The notes beneath the pieces were generated by a model. The model was not told the DNA's origin. It saw only the letters and a program-made list of their open reading frames with translations, and did not search any database. A stretch of DNA of 64,000 bases from Poriferisulfidus sp963668445 (GTDB taxonomy: Bacteria; Pseudomonadota; Gammaproteobacteria; Poriferisulfidales; Poriferisulfidaceae). The translations under genes and the position numbers were made by a program. Positions 25,710 to 34,957 of this stretch are shown here, piece by piece (positions within the stretch are counted from its first letter, which is position 1; every line of letters starts with the position of its first letter). Location: NCBI GenBank assembly GCA_963668445.1, contig OY764335.1:620001-684000 (forward strand), given 5' to 3'.

Positions 25710-27026
25710 GTGATTCCCGTCATTGCCTTGCTGGGCCGGCCGAATGTCGGCAAGTCCACGCTGTTCAATCGCCTGACCGGCAGCCGCGATGCCCTTGTCG
25801 CGGATGTGCCCGGCGTGACGCGCGATCGGCGCTACCGTGTGGCGCATCATGCGGGGTGTGCGTTCATCGCGGTCGACACCGGCGGCATGACCGAAGCTCA
25901 TACCGAATCGGAACGCGGCCTGATGCGCCAGACGGAACAGGCGATTGCAGAGGCGGACGGGCTGGTGCTGGTGCTGGATGCACAGGCCGGGTGCGCCCCG
26001 GGTGATCGGGAACTGCATGCGCAGTTGCGTGCGTGCGGCAAGCCGCTGACGGTCGCTGTCAACAAGGTGGACGGGCGGGATGCGGCGGCGGCGGTGGCGG
26101 AATTTGCGGAGTTGGGAGCGCTGCGGCTGTTCGGCATCAGTGCCCGCCGCGGTTCCGGCGTGGCAGCGATGCTGGATGCTGCCGTGCTGCCGGAAGAGGT
26201 GCCTGCGGATGCGCCCGAAGCGATTTCGGAGCAGCCTCGGATTGCCGTCATCGGTCGCCCGAATGCAGGAAAATCGACGTTGGTCAATTGCTGGCTTCGG
26301 GACGAGCGTCTGGTGGTGGCTCCGGAGCCGGGCACCACCCGGGACAGCATTGATGTGCGCCTGAAGCGCCACGGACGGAGCCTGACGCTGGTGGATACGG
26401 CCGGCATCCGGCGCAAGAGCCGGATTGAGCCGGATTCGGTCGAGGCCTTCAGTGTGGCGCAGGCGTTGCGTTCCGTGCAGCGGGCGCAGGTGGCGGTGGT
26501 GGTGGTCGACGCGGAGCAGGGCGCGGCCGAGCAGGATGCGGCACTGGTTGCGCTGGCGCTGGACGCGGGGCGGGCGGTGGCGGTGGCGCTCAACAAATGC
26601 GACCGGCTGGACCGGGAGCAGCAGGCTTGGGAAGAGCAGCGCTTGCGCCGTCGCTTGCGGTTCGCCCCGGACGTGCCGGTGACGCGCACCTCCGGGCTTC
26701 GGGGGATGGGGACGGACCGCCTGCTGCGCACGGCGGTTGCGCTGCACGATGCGGCGGGCCGGACGTTCGCTACGCCTGAAGTCAATGCTTTTCTGGCACG
26801 TGCCGTGCGCCAGAATCCGCCTCCGCGCGTACGGGGCGGACGGATCCATGTGCGCTATGCCCATCAGGGCGGAAACCATCCGCTGCGGCTGGTGCTGCAT
26901 GGCACGCATCTGGATTTAATGCCGCCGGCATACCAGCGCTATCTGGCGGGACGCTTCCGGAAGGCGATGCGCCTGCCGGGCGTGCCGGTGGTTCTGGTGC
27001 GACGTTCTTCGCGGCGCCGTCAGTAG
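25710..27026 (+). CDS. der: Ribosome-assembly GTPase Der (EngA)
   Basis: A 438-residue protein with two tandem GTPase domains, needed for 50S subunit maturation. The P-loops are GRPNVGKS (residues 9-16) and GRPNAGKS. Both domains show DTGG/DTAG G3 motifs and NKxD-type G4 motifs (NKVD, NKCD). The KH-like C-terminal domain ends RLPGVPVVLVRRSSRRRQ. A GTG start at 25710 is chosen because it is the only start near the family N-terminus. A perfect 15-base inverted repeat (GTCCGG CTT CCGGAC) abuts that start codon. The stop overlaps convergent cysZ by 7 bases. Confidence 0.96.
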   Translation: MIPVIALLGRPNVGKSTLFNRLTGSRDALVADVPGVTRDRRYRVAHHAGCAFIAVDTGGMTEAHTESERGLMRQTEQAIAEADGLVLVLDAQAGCAPGDRELHAQLRACGKPLTVAVNKVDGRDAAAAVAEFAELGALRLFGISARRGSGVAAMLDAAVLPEEVPADAPEAISEQPRIAVIGRPNAGKSTLVNCWLRDERLVVAPEPGTTRDSIDVRLKRHGRSLTLVDTAGIRRKSRIEPDSVEAFSVAQALRSVQRAQVAVVVVDAEQGAAEQDAALVALALDAGRAVAVALNKCDRLDREQQAWEEQRLRRRLRFAPDVPVTRTSGLRGMGTDRLLRTAVALHDAAGRTFATPEVNAFLARAVRQNPPPRVRGGRIHVRYAHQGGNHPLRLVLHGTHLDLMPPAYQRYLAGRFRKAMRLPGVPVVLVRRSSRRRQ

Positions 27027-27748
27027 GCGTCGGACGGCGGCGGGTGTTCTTGGCATAGCCGGGTCGCGGCGGCCACTCCGACGGGGATGGCCAGCAGATT
27101 GAGCAGCGGCGCGAGCGACAGTAGCATTTGGCCGGTGCCGAACCCCAGCATCAGGAATCGTTGCTGCGCGAGTCGTGCGCGCATCTGCCGGAGCGTGTGG
27201 CCGGCTTCGCTGAGCGGATAGTCGATGTATTCCAGAGCGCACCAGTAGATGCCGAAGAACAGCAGGACGAGGCGTGCCGGCATGCCGACGACGGGCACGA
27301 AGCTCAAGGCCGTCAGAGGCGCGAACCAGATTAGGAACGCCAGCAGTTTTGCCGCTTCGTGCGGCAGCATGCGCAGGCTGCTGCGCCAGGTCTGCCGTTG
27401 GGCGGCCAGCGCGAGCGGATCTTCGGGCCGCATCTGCAACAGGGCTTGGCACAGTCGGACATTGAACGGCAGGGCGATCATATTGGCGAGGCGCGCGAAG
27501 GCGAACACCAGAACCGCCAAGATCATCAGCACGAACAGCGGCCAGAGCAGCCATGCCAGCCATTCGAGCCACCACGGCAGCATGCTGTCGAGCCAGCTGG
27601 AGAACGTCGCCGCCAGATAGTAGACGGCCATGGCGAACACGATGATGTTGATGGCGATGGGCCACCATGCCAGCCGGCGGATGCGCGGCTGCAGCAGGAT
27701 GCTGAGGCTGCGCCAGGGGTAGCTGAAGCCGAGCAGAAAGTCGCGCAA
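27020..27748 (-). CDS. cysZ: CysZ-like sulfate transporter (EI24 family)
   Basis: A 242-residue inner-membrane protein with four main hydrophobic stretches (AINIIVFAMAVYYLAATF, LLWPLFVLMILAVLVFAFAR, LLAFLIWFAPLTALSFVPVVG, and LLSLAPLLNLLAIPVGVAAATRL). The motif VPVVGMPARLVLLFF and LEYIDYPLS are typical of CysZ. The family imports sulfate for cysteine synthesis. The most probable start is a TTG at 27748, 7 bases after the queF stop, with no clear ribosome-binding site, so translation may depend on coupling to queF. Confidence 0.85.
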   Translation of the reverse strand: MRDFLLGFSYPWRSLSILLQPRIRRLAWWPIAINIIVFAMAVYYLAATFSSWLDSMLPWWLEWLAWLLWPLFVLMILAVLVFAFARLANMIALPFNVRLCQALLQMRPEDPLALAAQRQTWRSSLRMLPHEAAKLLAFLIWFAPLTALSFVPVVGMPARLVLLFFGIYWCALEYIDYPLSEAGHTLRQMRARLAQQRFLMLGFGTGQMLLSLAPLLNLLAIPVGVAAATRLCQEHPPPSDAY

Positions 27749-27755
27749 TGCAGCG

Positions 27756-28145
27756 TCAGGGGAGCGGTGCCGCGGCGGGCGGCTCCCAGCCGTCTTGGCG
27801 GTGTTCGACGACGACCGTGGTGGTGATGCCGCCGCGTACGCGGAACGCGCCGGTGAGGCGCATGAAGCGCGGCTCCAGAAGAGCGGCCAGATCGTTCAGG
27901 ATCTGGTTGCTGACGGCCTCATGGAAGGCAGGCTCGTCGCGGAACGACCACATGTAGAGCTTCAGGGATTTGAGTTCGACGCACCATCGGTCCGGCACGT
28001 ATTCGAGCGTCAGCGCGGCGAAGTCCGGCTGCCCGGTGAGTGGGCACAGGCAGGTGAATTCGGGGATTTCGAGCCGAATGGTATAATCGCGGCCAGGTTC
28101 CGGGTTGTCAAACGTCTCAAGCGCTCTGGATGGTTGGGCAGTCAT
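27756..28145 (-). CDS. queF: 7-cyano-7-deazaguanine reductase (short QueF)
   Basis: A 129-residue T-fold enzyme that reduces preQ0 to preQ1 with NADPH in queuosine synthesis. The catalytic cysteine lies in EFTCLCPLTGQPDFA, with the downstream Asp, and the substrate motif ELKSLKLYMWSFRD is intact. This is the short, unimodular type found in Bacillus and many proteobacteria, not the longer E. coli form. It is transcribed with cysZ and divergent from smc. Confidence 0.96.
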   Translation of the reverse strand: MTAQPSRALETFDNPEPGRDYTIRLEIPEFTCLCPLTGQPDFAALTLEYVPDRWCVELKSLKLYMWSFRDEPAFHEAVSNQILNDLAALLEPRFMRLTGAFRVRGGITTTVVVEHRQDGWEPPAAAPLP

Positions 28146-28180
28146 TGATCAGGCGTTGGCGGACCCGCTACCGGCCCCGA

Positions 28181-28208
28181 TTGATTGCAATGTTCCACAT
28201 TCTATAGC
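28181..28208 (+). promoter_or_regulatory. Possible sigma-70 promoter of smc
   Basis: TTGATT (28181-28186), a 16-base spacer and TATAGC (28203-28208) precede the smc ATG by 12 bases. If used, the message would be nearly leaderless. Weak evidence. Confidence 0.3.
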
Positions 28209-28220
28209 ACCGGGTCTGAG

Positions 28221-31200
28221 ATGCGCCTTTCCAGCATCCAGATTGCGGGGTTCAAGTCCTTCGTTGAACCGACCCGAGTCGAGTTTCCGGCATCGCTGAC
28301 CGGCGTCGTCGGGCCGAACGGCTGCGGCAAGTCCAACATCATCGATGCCGTGCGTTGGGTGCTGGGCGAAAGCGCTCGCAACATCCGCGGCGAGACGCTG
28401 AGCGACGTCATTTTCGATGGCTCCGTGTCTCGGGCGCCGCTGGACCAGGCTTCCATCGAGTTGGTCATCGACAACAGTTCGGGTCGCGTCGGCGGCGAAT
28501 ATGCGGATTATGCCGAACTCAAGATCCGGCGCGAAGTGCGCCGGGATGCGGAACACCAATCGCGCTATTTCATCAACGGCGTGCCGGTGCGGCGCAAGGA
28601 TGTCGCCGACCTGTTCCAAGGCACGGGCCTGGGTCGCGGCAACTATGCGATCATCGCGCAGGGCATGGTGCAGGGCCTGATCGAGGCGCGTCCGGAGGAC
28701 ATGCGCAAATACATCGAAGAGGCTGCGGGGATTTCCCTGTATCGGGAACGGCGCCGGGAAACGGAAAACCGCATCCGCCATGCCGAGGAGAATCTGAGCC
28801 GTTCGCACGACATCCTGCAGGAGCATGAGAAGCAACTGCGGCATCTGAAGCAGCAAAAGGATCAGGCGGAGAAGTACGAGGCGCTGAAGCAGCGGTACCG
28901 AGCCCGGGAAACCGAATGGGTCAGCCTGCAATTGCGCGAACGTCGCCGCATCCTGCACGGTCGGGAAGAAGAGCATGCGGTGTTGGCGGCGACCCGGGCC
29001 GAGAAGGAGGAGAAGTTGGAGGCGCTGGAGACGGAACTGGAGCAGAAGCGGGCGCAACACAATCGGGACATGCAGGCGGTGGAGCATGCGCATGCGCGCT
29101 TCTACCAGTTGCAGGCGGAAGCGCGCGGACTGCAGCGGGATATCGATCTGCGGCGCGAGCAGGCCGTGCAGGCTGCACAGGAGCGCCGGCAGTTGCAGGC
29201 GGAAATCGGCGAGCATCAGGAGCATCTTGCGCAGGTGCGCCAGGGGCTGCAGGATCGTCAGGCGCATGTCGACCGGTGCGCGGCGGAATTGGCGGAAGTG
29301 CGAGCGGTTCTGGCCGAAACGGAAAAGACGGCGGCCGCGCAGGATGCGGCGCGCCGCCGCCAGCAGGAGCAGCTCGAGGCGCTGCGCGAACAGGCGGTGG
29401 CCGTGCGCGAGGCGCGTTCCACGGAGCAGGCGCGGTTGCGTCAATACGACGACGAACTGAAGCACTTGGACGAGGCGGGCGAGACCGACGCGGACGAGGC
29501 CGACCTGCGCGCCGCGTTGCAGCAGCGCTTCGAAGCGGCGCATGCCCGTCTGGAGCAGCGCAAGCAGGCGGTGGCGCAGAACCGCGAGCAGATGCAGCGG
29601 ATAAGGGGCCGGCTGGAGAGCCAGGCGCAGGCGCAGGCGCAGGTGCAAAGCAGCAGGATGCAGGCGCAAGGGCGGCTGGCTTCGCTGGAGGCATTGCAGC
29701 AATCGGGGTTGACCAGCGACCCGGAAGCGCATGATCGGGCGTTGCAGGAGATGCAGCTGGAAGGCAAGCGGCTGGCCGATTATCTGGAAGTGGAGAGCGG
29801 CTGGGAGTTCGCAGTGGAGACGGTGCTGGAGGAATGCCTGGGTGCGTTTTGCGTGGATCGGTTGCCGGAACGGCTTCAGGAGATGCGTGTCGCGGGCGCT
29901 GCGCCGCTGATGCTGATCGACCGGTCAGCTTCGCTGCCGTCGCAGGCCGATCGGCTGTCGCTGGCGAGCCGGGTCCGGAGCTCCATTCCGCTGGAATCCC
30001 AGCTCGGCCATATTCTGGCGGCGGATACGCTGGCGCAGGCTTGCACGGTGCGTACGTCGCTGCTGCCGCATCAATCGGTCATCACCCGGAGCGGCATTCG
30101 CATGGGGCCGGACTGGGTGCGGTTTCCGGCGACGGAAAGCTGGGCGGAAGGCGTGTTGGAGCGGCAGCGCGAAATCGATGCGCTGGCGGAACGGTTGGCG
30201 CAGCTGGAAGCCGAGTTCGAGGAAAGCCGGGGGCAGCAGCAGGCGGCCGAGCAGGAACTGCAGCAATGCGAGCGGCAACAGGCCGCCACGCAGTGCGACT
30301 ACGATCAGGAGTTTGAGCAGTTCGCTCATATTCAGGCGCGCCTGCAGCGGGTCGAGCGCGAAGCCCTGCGACTGGAGGATCTGCAGCAGCATGCTCGGAC
30401 CTGCCGCGAAGCTTTGCAGCAGCATGAGCAGCAGGCCGAAGCCTTGGAGCGGGATTTGGCGCGGCTGGAAGCCGAGCGCGGCGGTGCCGACGAAGCCCAG
30501 CGGCGCCAGCAGAAGCATATGCGCAAATTATCGGCGGAGCATCAGCGCCTGCAACTCGAATCTGGCACCGCGCAGGCGCAGGCCGAGAGCTTCCGGCAGC
30601 GGCTCGAACGCGAGACGGAGACGTTGCGCCGCAGCGAGTCGCGGTTAGCGCAGCTGGCAGAAACGCGCTCCGAACAAGAGGACGAGGCGCTGCAGCGGAA
30701 GTTGGAGGAAGCGGAGAAGGAAACGGAATCTGCGGAGGCGCAGATGCGGACGCTGCGGCGCAAGGCGGAGGAGCTGCATGAAGGGCTGAACGAACTGGAG
30801 CGCGGCCGGTCGCTGGCGATTCGGGAGGTCACGGAGCTGCGCGAACGGTTGCACGAAAAGGACATGAAGCGCCAGCAGGTCCGGGATTTGTGCAGCCAGC
30901 TGCTGGGCCGCCTGCGCGAACAGGATTGCGAGCCGGAGCCGATTCTCGAGACGCTGCCGGAGGATGCGCTGGCGGCGGACTGGGAGGGGAAAGTGCAGAA
31001 GGTGACCCGGCAGTTGGAGCGGATGCCGCCCATCAATGCCGCGGCGATCAGCGAACATCAGGAGCTGGAAGAGCGCCGGGATGCGCTGGAGCAGCAGCAT
31101 GCGGACATCGAGCAGGCATTGCAGAAGCTGAAGGATGCGATGGCGAAAATCGACCGTGAAACCCGGGAGCGATTCCGCCGCACGTTCGAGCAGGTCGACG

Positions 31201-31649
31201 AGAATCTGAAGAAGACGTTCCCGCGCATCATCGGCATGGGCGGCGAAGCGAATCTGGTGATGACGGATCAGAACCTGCTGACGACGGGCATCGAGGTGCA
31301 GGCCTGCCCGCCAGGGAAGCGCCGCCGGCCGATGCACGCGCTTTCGGGCGGTGAGCAGGCGATGGCGGCGGCGGCCTTGATGCTGTCCCTATTCATGCTG
31401 AATCCGGCGCCGTTCTGCATCCTCGACGAGGTGGATGCGCCGTTGTCGGACGACAATCTTCGGCGTTTCTGCGAGATCGTCGTGGAGATGAGCGAGCGTG
31501 TTCAGTTCGTCATCGTGACGCACAATAAGACCACCATGGAGCATGTGGATCAATTGATCGGCGTCACCATGCACGAGCCGGGCGTGTCGCGCCTGGTGAG
31601 CGTGGACGTGGCTCGCGCCGTCGAGATGGCTGCTCAGGAGGGGGCTTGA
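28221..31649 (+). CDS. smc: Chromosome partition protein SMC
   Basis: A 1142-residue SMC ATPase of bacterial condensin. The N-terminal head has Walker A GPNGCGKSN (near residue 32). Two long coiled-coil arms, rich in Glu, Gln, Arg and Ala, flank a hinge near residues 510-640. The C-terminal head has the ABC signature LSGGEQ and Walker B FCILDEVDAPLSDDN. The ATG at 28221 is chosen over an in-frame start at 28185 because MRLSSIQIAGFKSF is the family N-terminus. SMC (not MukB) followed by zipA and ligA is the order seen in Pseudomonas- and Xanthomonas-type gammaproteobacteria. Confidence 0.97.
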   Translation: MRLSSIQIAGFKSFVEPTRVEFPASLTGVVGPNGCGKSNIIDAVRWVLGESARNIRGETLSDVIFDGSVSRAPLDQASIELVIDNSSGRVGGEYADYAELKIRREVRRDAEHQSRYFINGVPVRRKDVADLFQGTGLGRGNYAIIAQGMVQGLIEARPEDMRKYIEEAAGISLYRERRRETENRIRHAEENLSRSHDILQEHEKQLRHLKQQKDQAEKYEALKQRYRARETEWVSLQLRERRRILHGREEEHAVLAATRAEKEEKLEALETELEQKRAQHNRDMQAVEHAHARFYQLQAEARGLQRDIDLRREQAVQAAQERRQLQAEIGEHQEHLAQVRQGLQDRQAHVDRCAAELAEVRAVLAETEKTAAAQDAARRRQQEQLEALREQAVAVREARSTEQARLRQYDDELKHLDEAGETDADEADLRAALQQRFEAAHARLEQRKQAVAQNREQMQRIRGRLESQAQAQAQVQSSRMQAQGRLASLEALQQSGLTSDPEAHDRALQEMQLEGKRLADYLEVESGWEFAVETVLEECLGAFCVDRLPERLQEMRVAGAAPLMLIDRSASLPSQADRLSLASRVRSSIPLESQLGHILAADTLAQACTVRTSLLPHQSVITRSGIRMGPDWVRFPATESWAEGVLERQREIDALAERLAQLEAEFEESRGQQQAAEQELQQCERQQAATQCDYDQEFEQFAHIQARLQRVEREALRLEDLQQHARTCREALQQHEQQAEALERDLARLEAERGGADEAQRRQQKHMRKLSAEHQRLQLESGTAQAQAESFRQRLERETETLRRSESRLAQLAETRSEQEDEALQRKLEEAEKETESAEAQMRTLRRKAEELHEGLNELERGRSLAIREVTELRERLHEKDMKRQQVRDLCSQLLGRLREQDCEPEPILETLPEDALAADWEGKVQKVTRQLERMPPINAAAISEHQELEERRDALEQQHADIEQALQKLKDAMAKIDRETRERFRRTFEQVDENLKKTFPRIIGMGGEANLVMTDQNLLTTGIEVQACPPGKRRRPMHALSGGEQAMAAAALMLSLFMLNPAPFCILDEVDAPLSDDNLRRFCEIVVEMSERVQFVIVTHNKTTMEHVDQLIGVTMHEPGVSRLVSVDVARAVEMAAQEGA

Positions 31650-32384
31650 GTGCTGGGGCCGTACGGCATCCTGATTTTCGCCGGGGTCTGCGTGGTGCTG
31701 GTCGTGTGGGTGCATTTTCAGCTGACAGTGCCGCCGACCCGCATTTTTCCGCTCGGGCGCAACAGCGCGACGCTGAACCGGCCGCTGGTGGCCCGGCGCC
31801 ACGGTCGGGAGCTGGACGATGCCGAACTGCGCGAGTTCGGGGCGACGGAGGAAATCCGTACCTACCGTGTTGTCGGCTTGGATCTTCCGGACTACCTGCC
31901 GCTGCCCGGCGGCCCGAGCCAAGGGGAATTGACGCTGACGGACGCGAAGGCGCCGCAGGTACTCGTTTTGACGGCCGTGTTCGAAAAGCCGTGTTCGGGC
32001 ACCATGCTGCATGAACTGCTGCTCGGCGCCGGCATGGAGTTGGCGCGGGACGGCCTGTACAAGAAGCGGCATGAGCCGGGCCATGCGGTGCTGTACTACG
32101 TTGCCAATGGCGAGGACCCGAAAGGCAGCTTCAACCGGGACGGGAAGCTGCTCGCCCGGATTCGCCGGACGGTCTTTTTTACGCAGCTTCCGCTGCCGGT
32201 GAACGAACTGCATGTATTCAACGACATGTGGCGGATGGCCGAAGAGGTTTGCGACCAGTTGGGCGGCGAATTGCAGGACGATCGGCAGGAGCCGCTGACG
32301 AGCGGCCGGAGCGAGGCCATGATGGCGGAGGCCGAAGCGTTTGCGACCTTGCGGACCAACCCGCCGCAAGTTCTGGCTCCTTGA
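31650..32384 (+). CDS. zipA: Cell division protein ZipA
   Basis: A 244-residue protein that links FtsZ to the membrane during division. One N-terminal membrane helix (about residues 4-22, YGILIFAGVCVVLVVWVHF), a short linker, and a C-terminal FtsZ-binding domain (from about residue 100: PQVLVLTAVFEKPCSGTML...FFTQLPLPVNELHVFNDMWRMAEEV). The linker is much shorter than the Pro/Gln-rich linker of E. coli ZipA. The GTG start follows the smc stop directly, and the stop shares a base with the ligA ATG. ZipA is restricted to Gammaproteobacteria. Confidence 0.9.
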   Translation: MLGPYGILIFAGVCVVLVVWVHFQLTVPPTRIFPLGRNSATLNRPLVARRHGRELDDAELREFGATEEIRTYRVVGLDLPDYLPLPGGPSQGELTLTDAKAPQVLVLTAVFEKPCSGTMLHELLLGAGMELARDGLYKKRHEPGHAVLYYVANGEDPKGSFNRDGKLLARIRRTVFFTQLPLPVNELHVFNDMWRMAEEVCDQLGGELQDDRQEPLTSGRSEAMMAEAEAFATLRTNPPQVLAP

Positions 32385-34957
32385 TGGCCGGACCTCCGAA
32401 ACGGGCGGCGCAGCAGGCTCGGGCCTTGCGCGGCAAGCTGCAGCGGCATGCGCACCTCTATTACGTCTGCGATGCTCCGGAGATCGAAGATGCCGAATAC
32501 GACCGCTTGTTTCGAGAATTGGAGGCTTTGGAGGCCGCGCATCCGGCGTTGGCGACACCCGATTCGCCGACGCGGCGAGTGGGGTCTCCGGTGGAAGGCG
32601 GCTTTCCGCCGGCGCGGCACGAGCAGCCTATGCTGTCGCTTGCAAACATCATGCCGCCGGAGGAGTCCGAGTCGTTCGAGGCGTTGCATCCGGAACTGGA
32701 GGCGTTTTGCCGGCGACTCGACGAGCAGGTCGGACAGGGAGACCTGCTGGAAGTCGACTATCTGGCCGAACCGAAGTTCGACGGCTTGGCGGTCAGCTTG
32801 CTGTATGAGGAAGGCGTGCTGATGCGGGCGGCGACCCGCGGCGATGGCGTGACCGGCGAAGACGTGACTGCCAACGCGCGCACCATCCATTCGGTGCCGC
32901 TGCGGCTTCTGGGCCGGTCGCCGCCGCGTTTGGTGGAAGTTCGCGGCGAGGTGTTCATCTCCCGCGACGGCTTCCGGCGGCTCAACGAGCAGGCCGGCGT
33001 CCGGCAGCCGTTCGCCAATCCACGCAATGCAGCAGCCGGGAGCCTGCGCCAGAAGGATCCGAAGGTCACGGCCGAACGGCCTTTGGACATGTACTGCTAC
33101 GCGCTCGGTTCCGTCGACGGCGGGCCGACGGCTGTCCGGCAGGACGAAGTCTTGGACATTCTGCGCGGCTGGGGGTTCAAGGTGTGCGACCGCGCCCGAG
33201 TGGTGGCCGGCAAGAAGGGCTGCTTTGAGTACTATCTGGAGAGTTGCCGCGCACGGGAAGAACTGCCGTATGAGATTGACGGCGTGGTGTACAAGGTCAA
33301 CGACGTGGCGCGGCAGAAGCATTTGGGCCAGGATGCGCGGGCGCCGCACTGGGCGGTGGCGCACAAGTTCCCCGCGCCGAAGGCGCTGGCGGTTCTGGAG
33401 GATGTCGGGTTTCAGGTCGGCCGCACCGGGGTGGTGACGCCAGTGGCGCATCTGAGCGCGGTCGAGGTCGGCGGCGTGACGGTGCAGCGGGCCACGCTGC
33501 ACAACATCAAGTTCATTGACGAGAGGAAGTTGCGCATCGGTGACACCGTCGAGGTGCGCCGTGCCGGCGATGTCATTCCGAAAATCGTGCGTGTCGAAAG
33601 CAAGGCGCCGTCCCGGCGTGCCCGGCGCATCCGACCGCCGGATGTCTGCCCCGTCTGCGGTTCGAAGACGCAGCGCGACGAAGACATGCTGTACTGCACC
33701 GGCGGCCTCAAGTGCCCGGCTCAAGTGCGCTCGTCGCTGGTGCATTTCGTGTCCCGCGATGCGATGGACATCGAGGATATGGGCCATGAGAATATTGCTT
33801 GGTTTGTCCGGTGTCGGGCCTTGCGGCGTGTGGACGATTTCTATCGGCTGAAAGAAGAGCAGGTTCGGGCCGTGCTGGAGAGAAAGGCGAGAGCGCAACG
33901 CCGGAAAGAAATCAGCCGCAAATTGCGGATCGGGATCCGCATGGTGCGCGACCTGAGGGAAGGGAAGCCGGTGGCTTGGCCGGAACTGGTTCCGGCTTTG
34001 GGCATCAAGCATTGCCGGGATGGCGAGAACGCAGCGCGGCTGGCAGCCGCCTTCGATTCGCCGGCCGAATTCCTGGCAGCAGACGCGGAAGCCCTCAAGG
34101 CATTGGACTTGCCGGAACTTGCCGTGAAGTCGGTGGAGCAGTTCGTGCGCGACTATCCGGCAGTGAAGAGCCTGCCGCAGGCCATACTGAAGCATTGGCT
34201 GGAGATTGGCCCCATTTCGGGTGTCGGCAACGAGGCAGCGCAAGCGCTGGCAAAGAGGTTCCAGTCGCTGGAAGCCTTGCGGGCTGCGGATCCCGAAGCC
34301 TTGTGCGCCGTGCCCAAAATCAATGCGAAAGCAGCGGATTCAATCGCCGCATTTTTCGGGATATCGGAGCATGCCCAGCTGCGTGCGCTGTTTCGGAAGT
34401 TGGCGGTGACGCAGTCGGGCGAGCGCGAATTGCCGAAGAAGATCATCGCCAACATCGATGCGACGCACCGGGCGGAGTTGCACCGCCTGATTTATGCGCT
34501 GGGCATTCGGGAGGTAGGGCGCGTGGTAGCCCGCGCCTTGGCGCGCGAGTTCAGGAGCATGGAGAGCCTTATGGCGGCGGATGAAGAGCGGCTGATCGGG
34601 ATTTCCGATATCGGGCCGGTGACGGCGCGCAATGTCGTGGAGTTCTTCAAAGCCAACCGGGAGGTGGTCGACAGCCTGCTGAAGGACGTGCGGCCGCAGG
34701 CGCCGGTCGATGCGGCGAAGGATCTCACCGGGCAGACCTACGTGCTGACGGGAACCTTTGAAGCGTTCAAACGCATCGAGGCGCAGCAAGCGTTAGAGGG
34801 TCTGGGCGCCAAGGTGGCGACAGCGGTCGGGCCCAAGACGGATGCGGTGGTTGCTGGCGCGAATCCCGGCGCGGCAAAGATCGGCAAGGCCGAGGCGCTC
34901 GGCGTACGGATACTCGACGAGCCCGAGTTGCGCAGACTTCTGGAGGCGGAGCCATGA
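32384..34957 (+). CDS. ligA: NAD-dependent DNA ligase with expanded helix-hairpin-helix region
   Basis: An 857-residue replicative ligase, well above the 671 of E. coli. The N-terminal Ia domain (HLYYVCDAPEIEDAEYD) is followed by the adenylation domain with nucleophile KFDG (Lys near residue 131), SKxxGxxR-type motifs, an OB fold, and a zinc finger CPVC...C...C near residues 424-446. The C-terminal part then holds three copies of an about 55-residue helix-hairpin-helix unit (near 537-590, 607-660 and 703-757), each with an LGI/IGP...A..L...F.S......AAD.E.L pattern, and a BRCT domain (about 780-855). Most ligases have fewer such units. All catalytic residues are present. Confidence 0.95.
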   Translation: MAGPPKRAAQQARALRGKLQRHAHLYYVCDAPEIEDAEYDRLFRELEALEAAHPALATPDSPTRRVGSPVEGGFPPARHEQPMLSLANIMPPEESESFEALHPELEAFCRRLDEQVGQGDLLEVDYLAEPKFDGLAVSLLYEEGVLMRAATRGDGVTGEDVTANARTIHSVPLRLLGRSPPRLVEVRGEVFISRDGFRRLNEQAGVRQPFANPRNAAAGSLRQKDPKVTAERPLDMYCYALGSVDGGPTAVRQDEVLDILRGWGFKVCDRARVVAGKKGCFEYYLESCRAREELPYEIDGVVYKVNDVARQKHLGQDARAPHWAVAHKFPAPKALAVLEDVGFQVGRTGVVTPVAHLSAVEVGGVTVQRATLHNIKFIDERKLRIGDTVEVRRAGDVIPKIVRVESKAPSRRARRIRPPDVCPVCGSKTQRDEDMLYCTGGLKCPAQVRSSLVHFVSRDAMDIEDMGHENIAWFVRCRALRRVDDFYRLKEEQVRAVLERKARAQRRKEISRKLRIGIRMVRDLREGKPVAWPELVPALGIKHCRDGENAARLAAAFDSPAEFLAADAEALKALDLPELAVKSVEQFVRDYPAVKSLPQAILKHWLEIGPISGVGNEAAQALAKRFQSLEALRAADPEALCAVPKINAKAADSIAAFFGISEHAQLRALFRKLAVTQSGERELPKKIIANIDATHRAELHRLIYALGIREVGRVVARALAREFRSMESLMAADEERLIGISDIGPVTARNVVEFFKANREVVDSLLKDVRPQAPVDAAKDLTGQTYVLTGTFEAFKRIEAQQALEGLGAKVATAVGPKTDAVVAGANPGAAKIGKAEALGVRILDEPELRRLLEAEP

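Noticed and set aside
28149..29732. A 527-codon minus-strand frame over smc
   Set aside because: Leu/Arg/Gln-rich shadow of the coiled-coil coding region.
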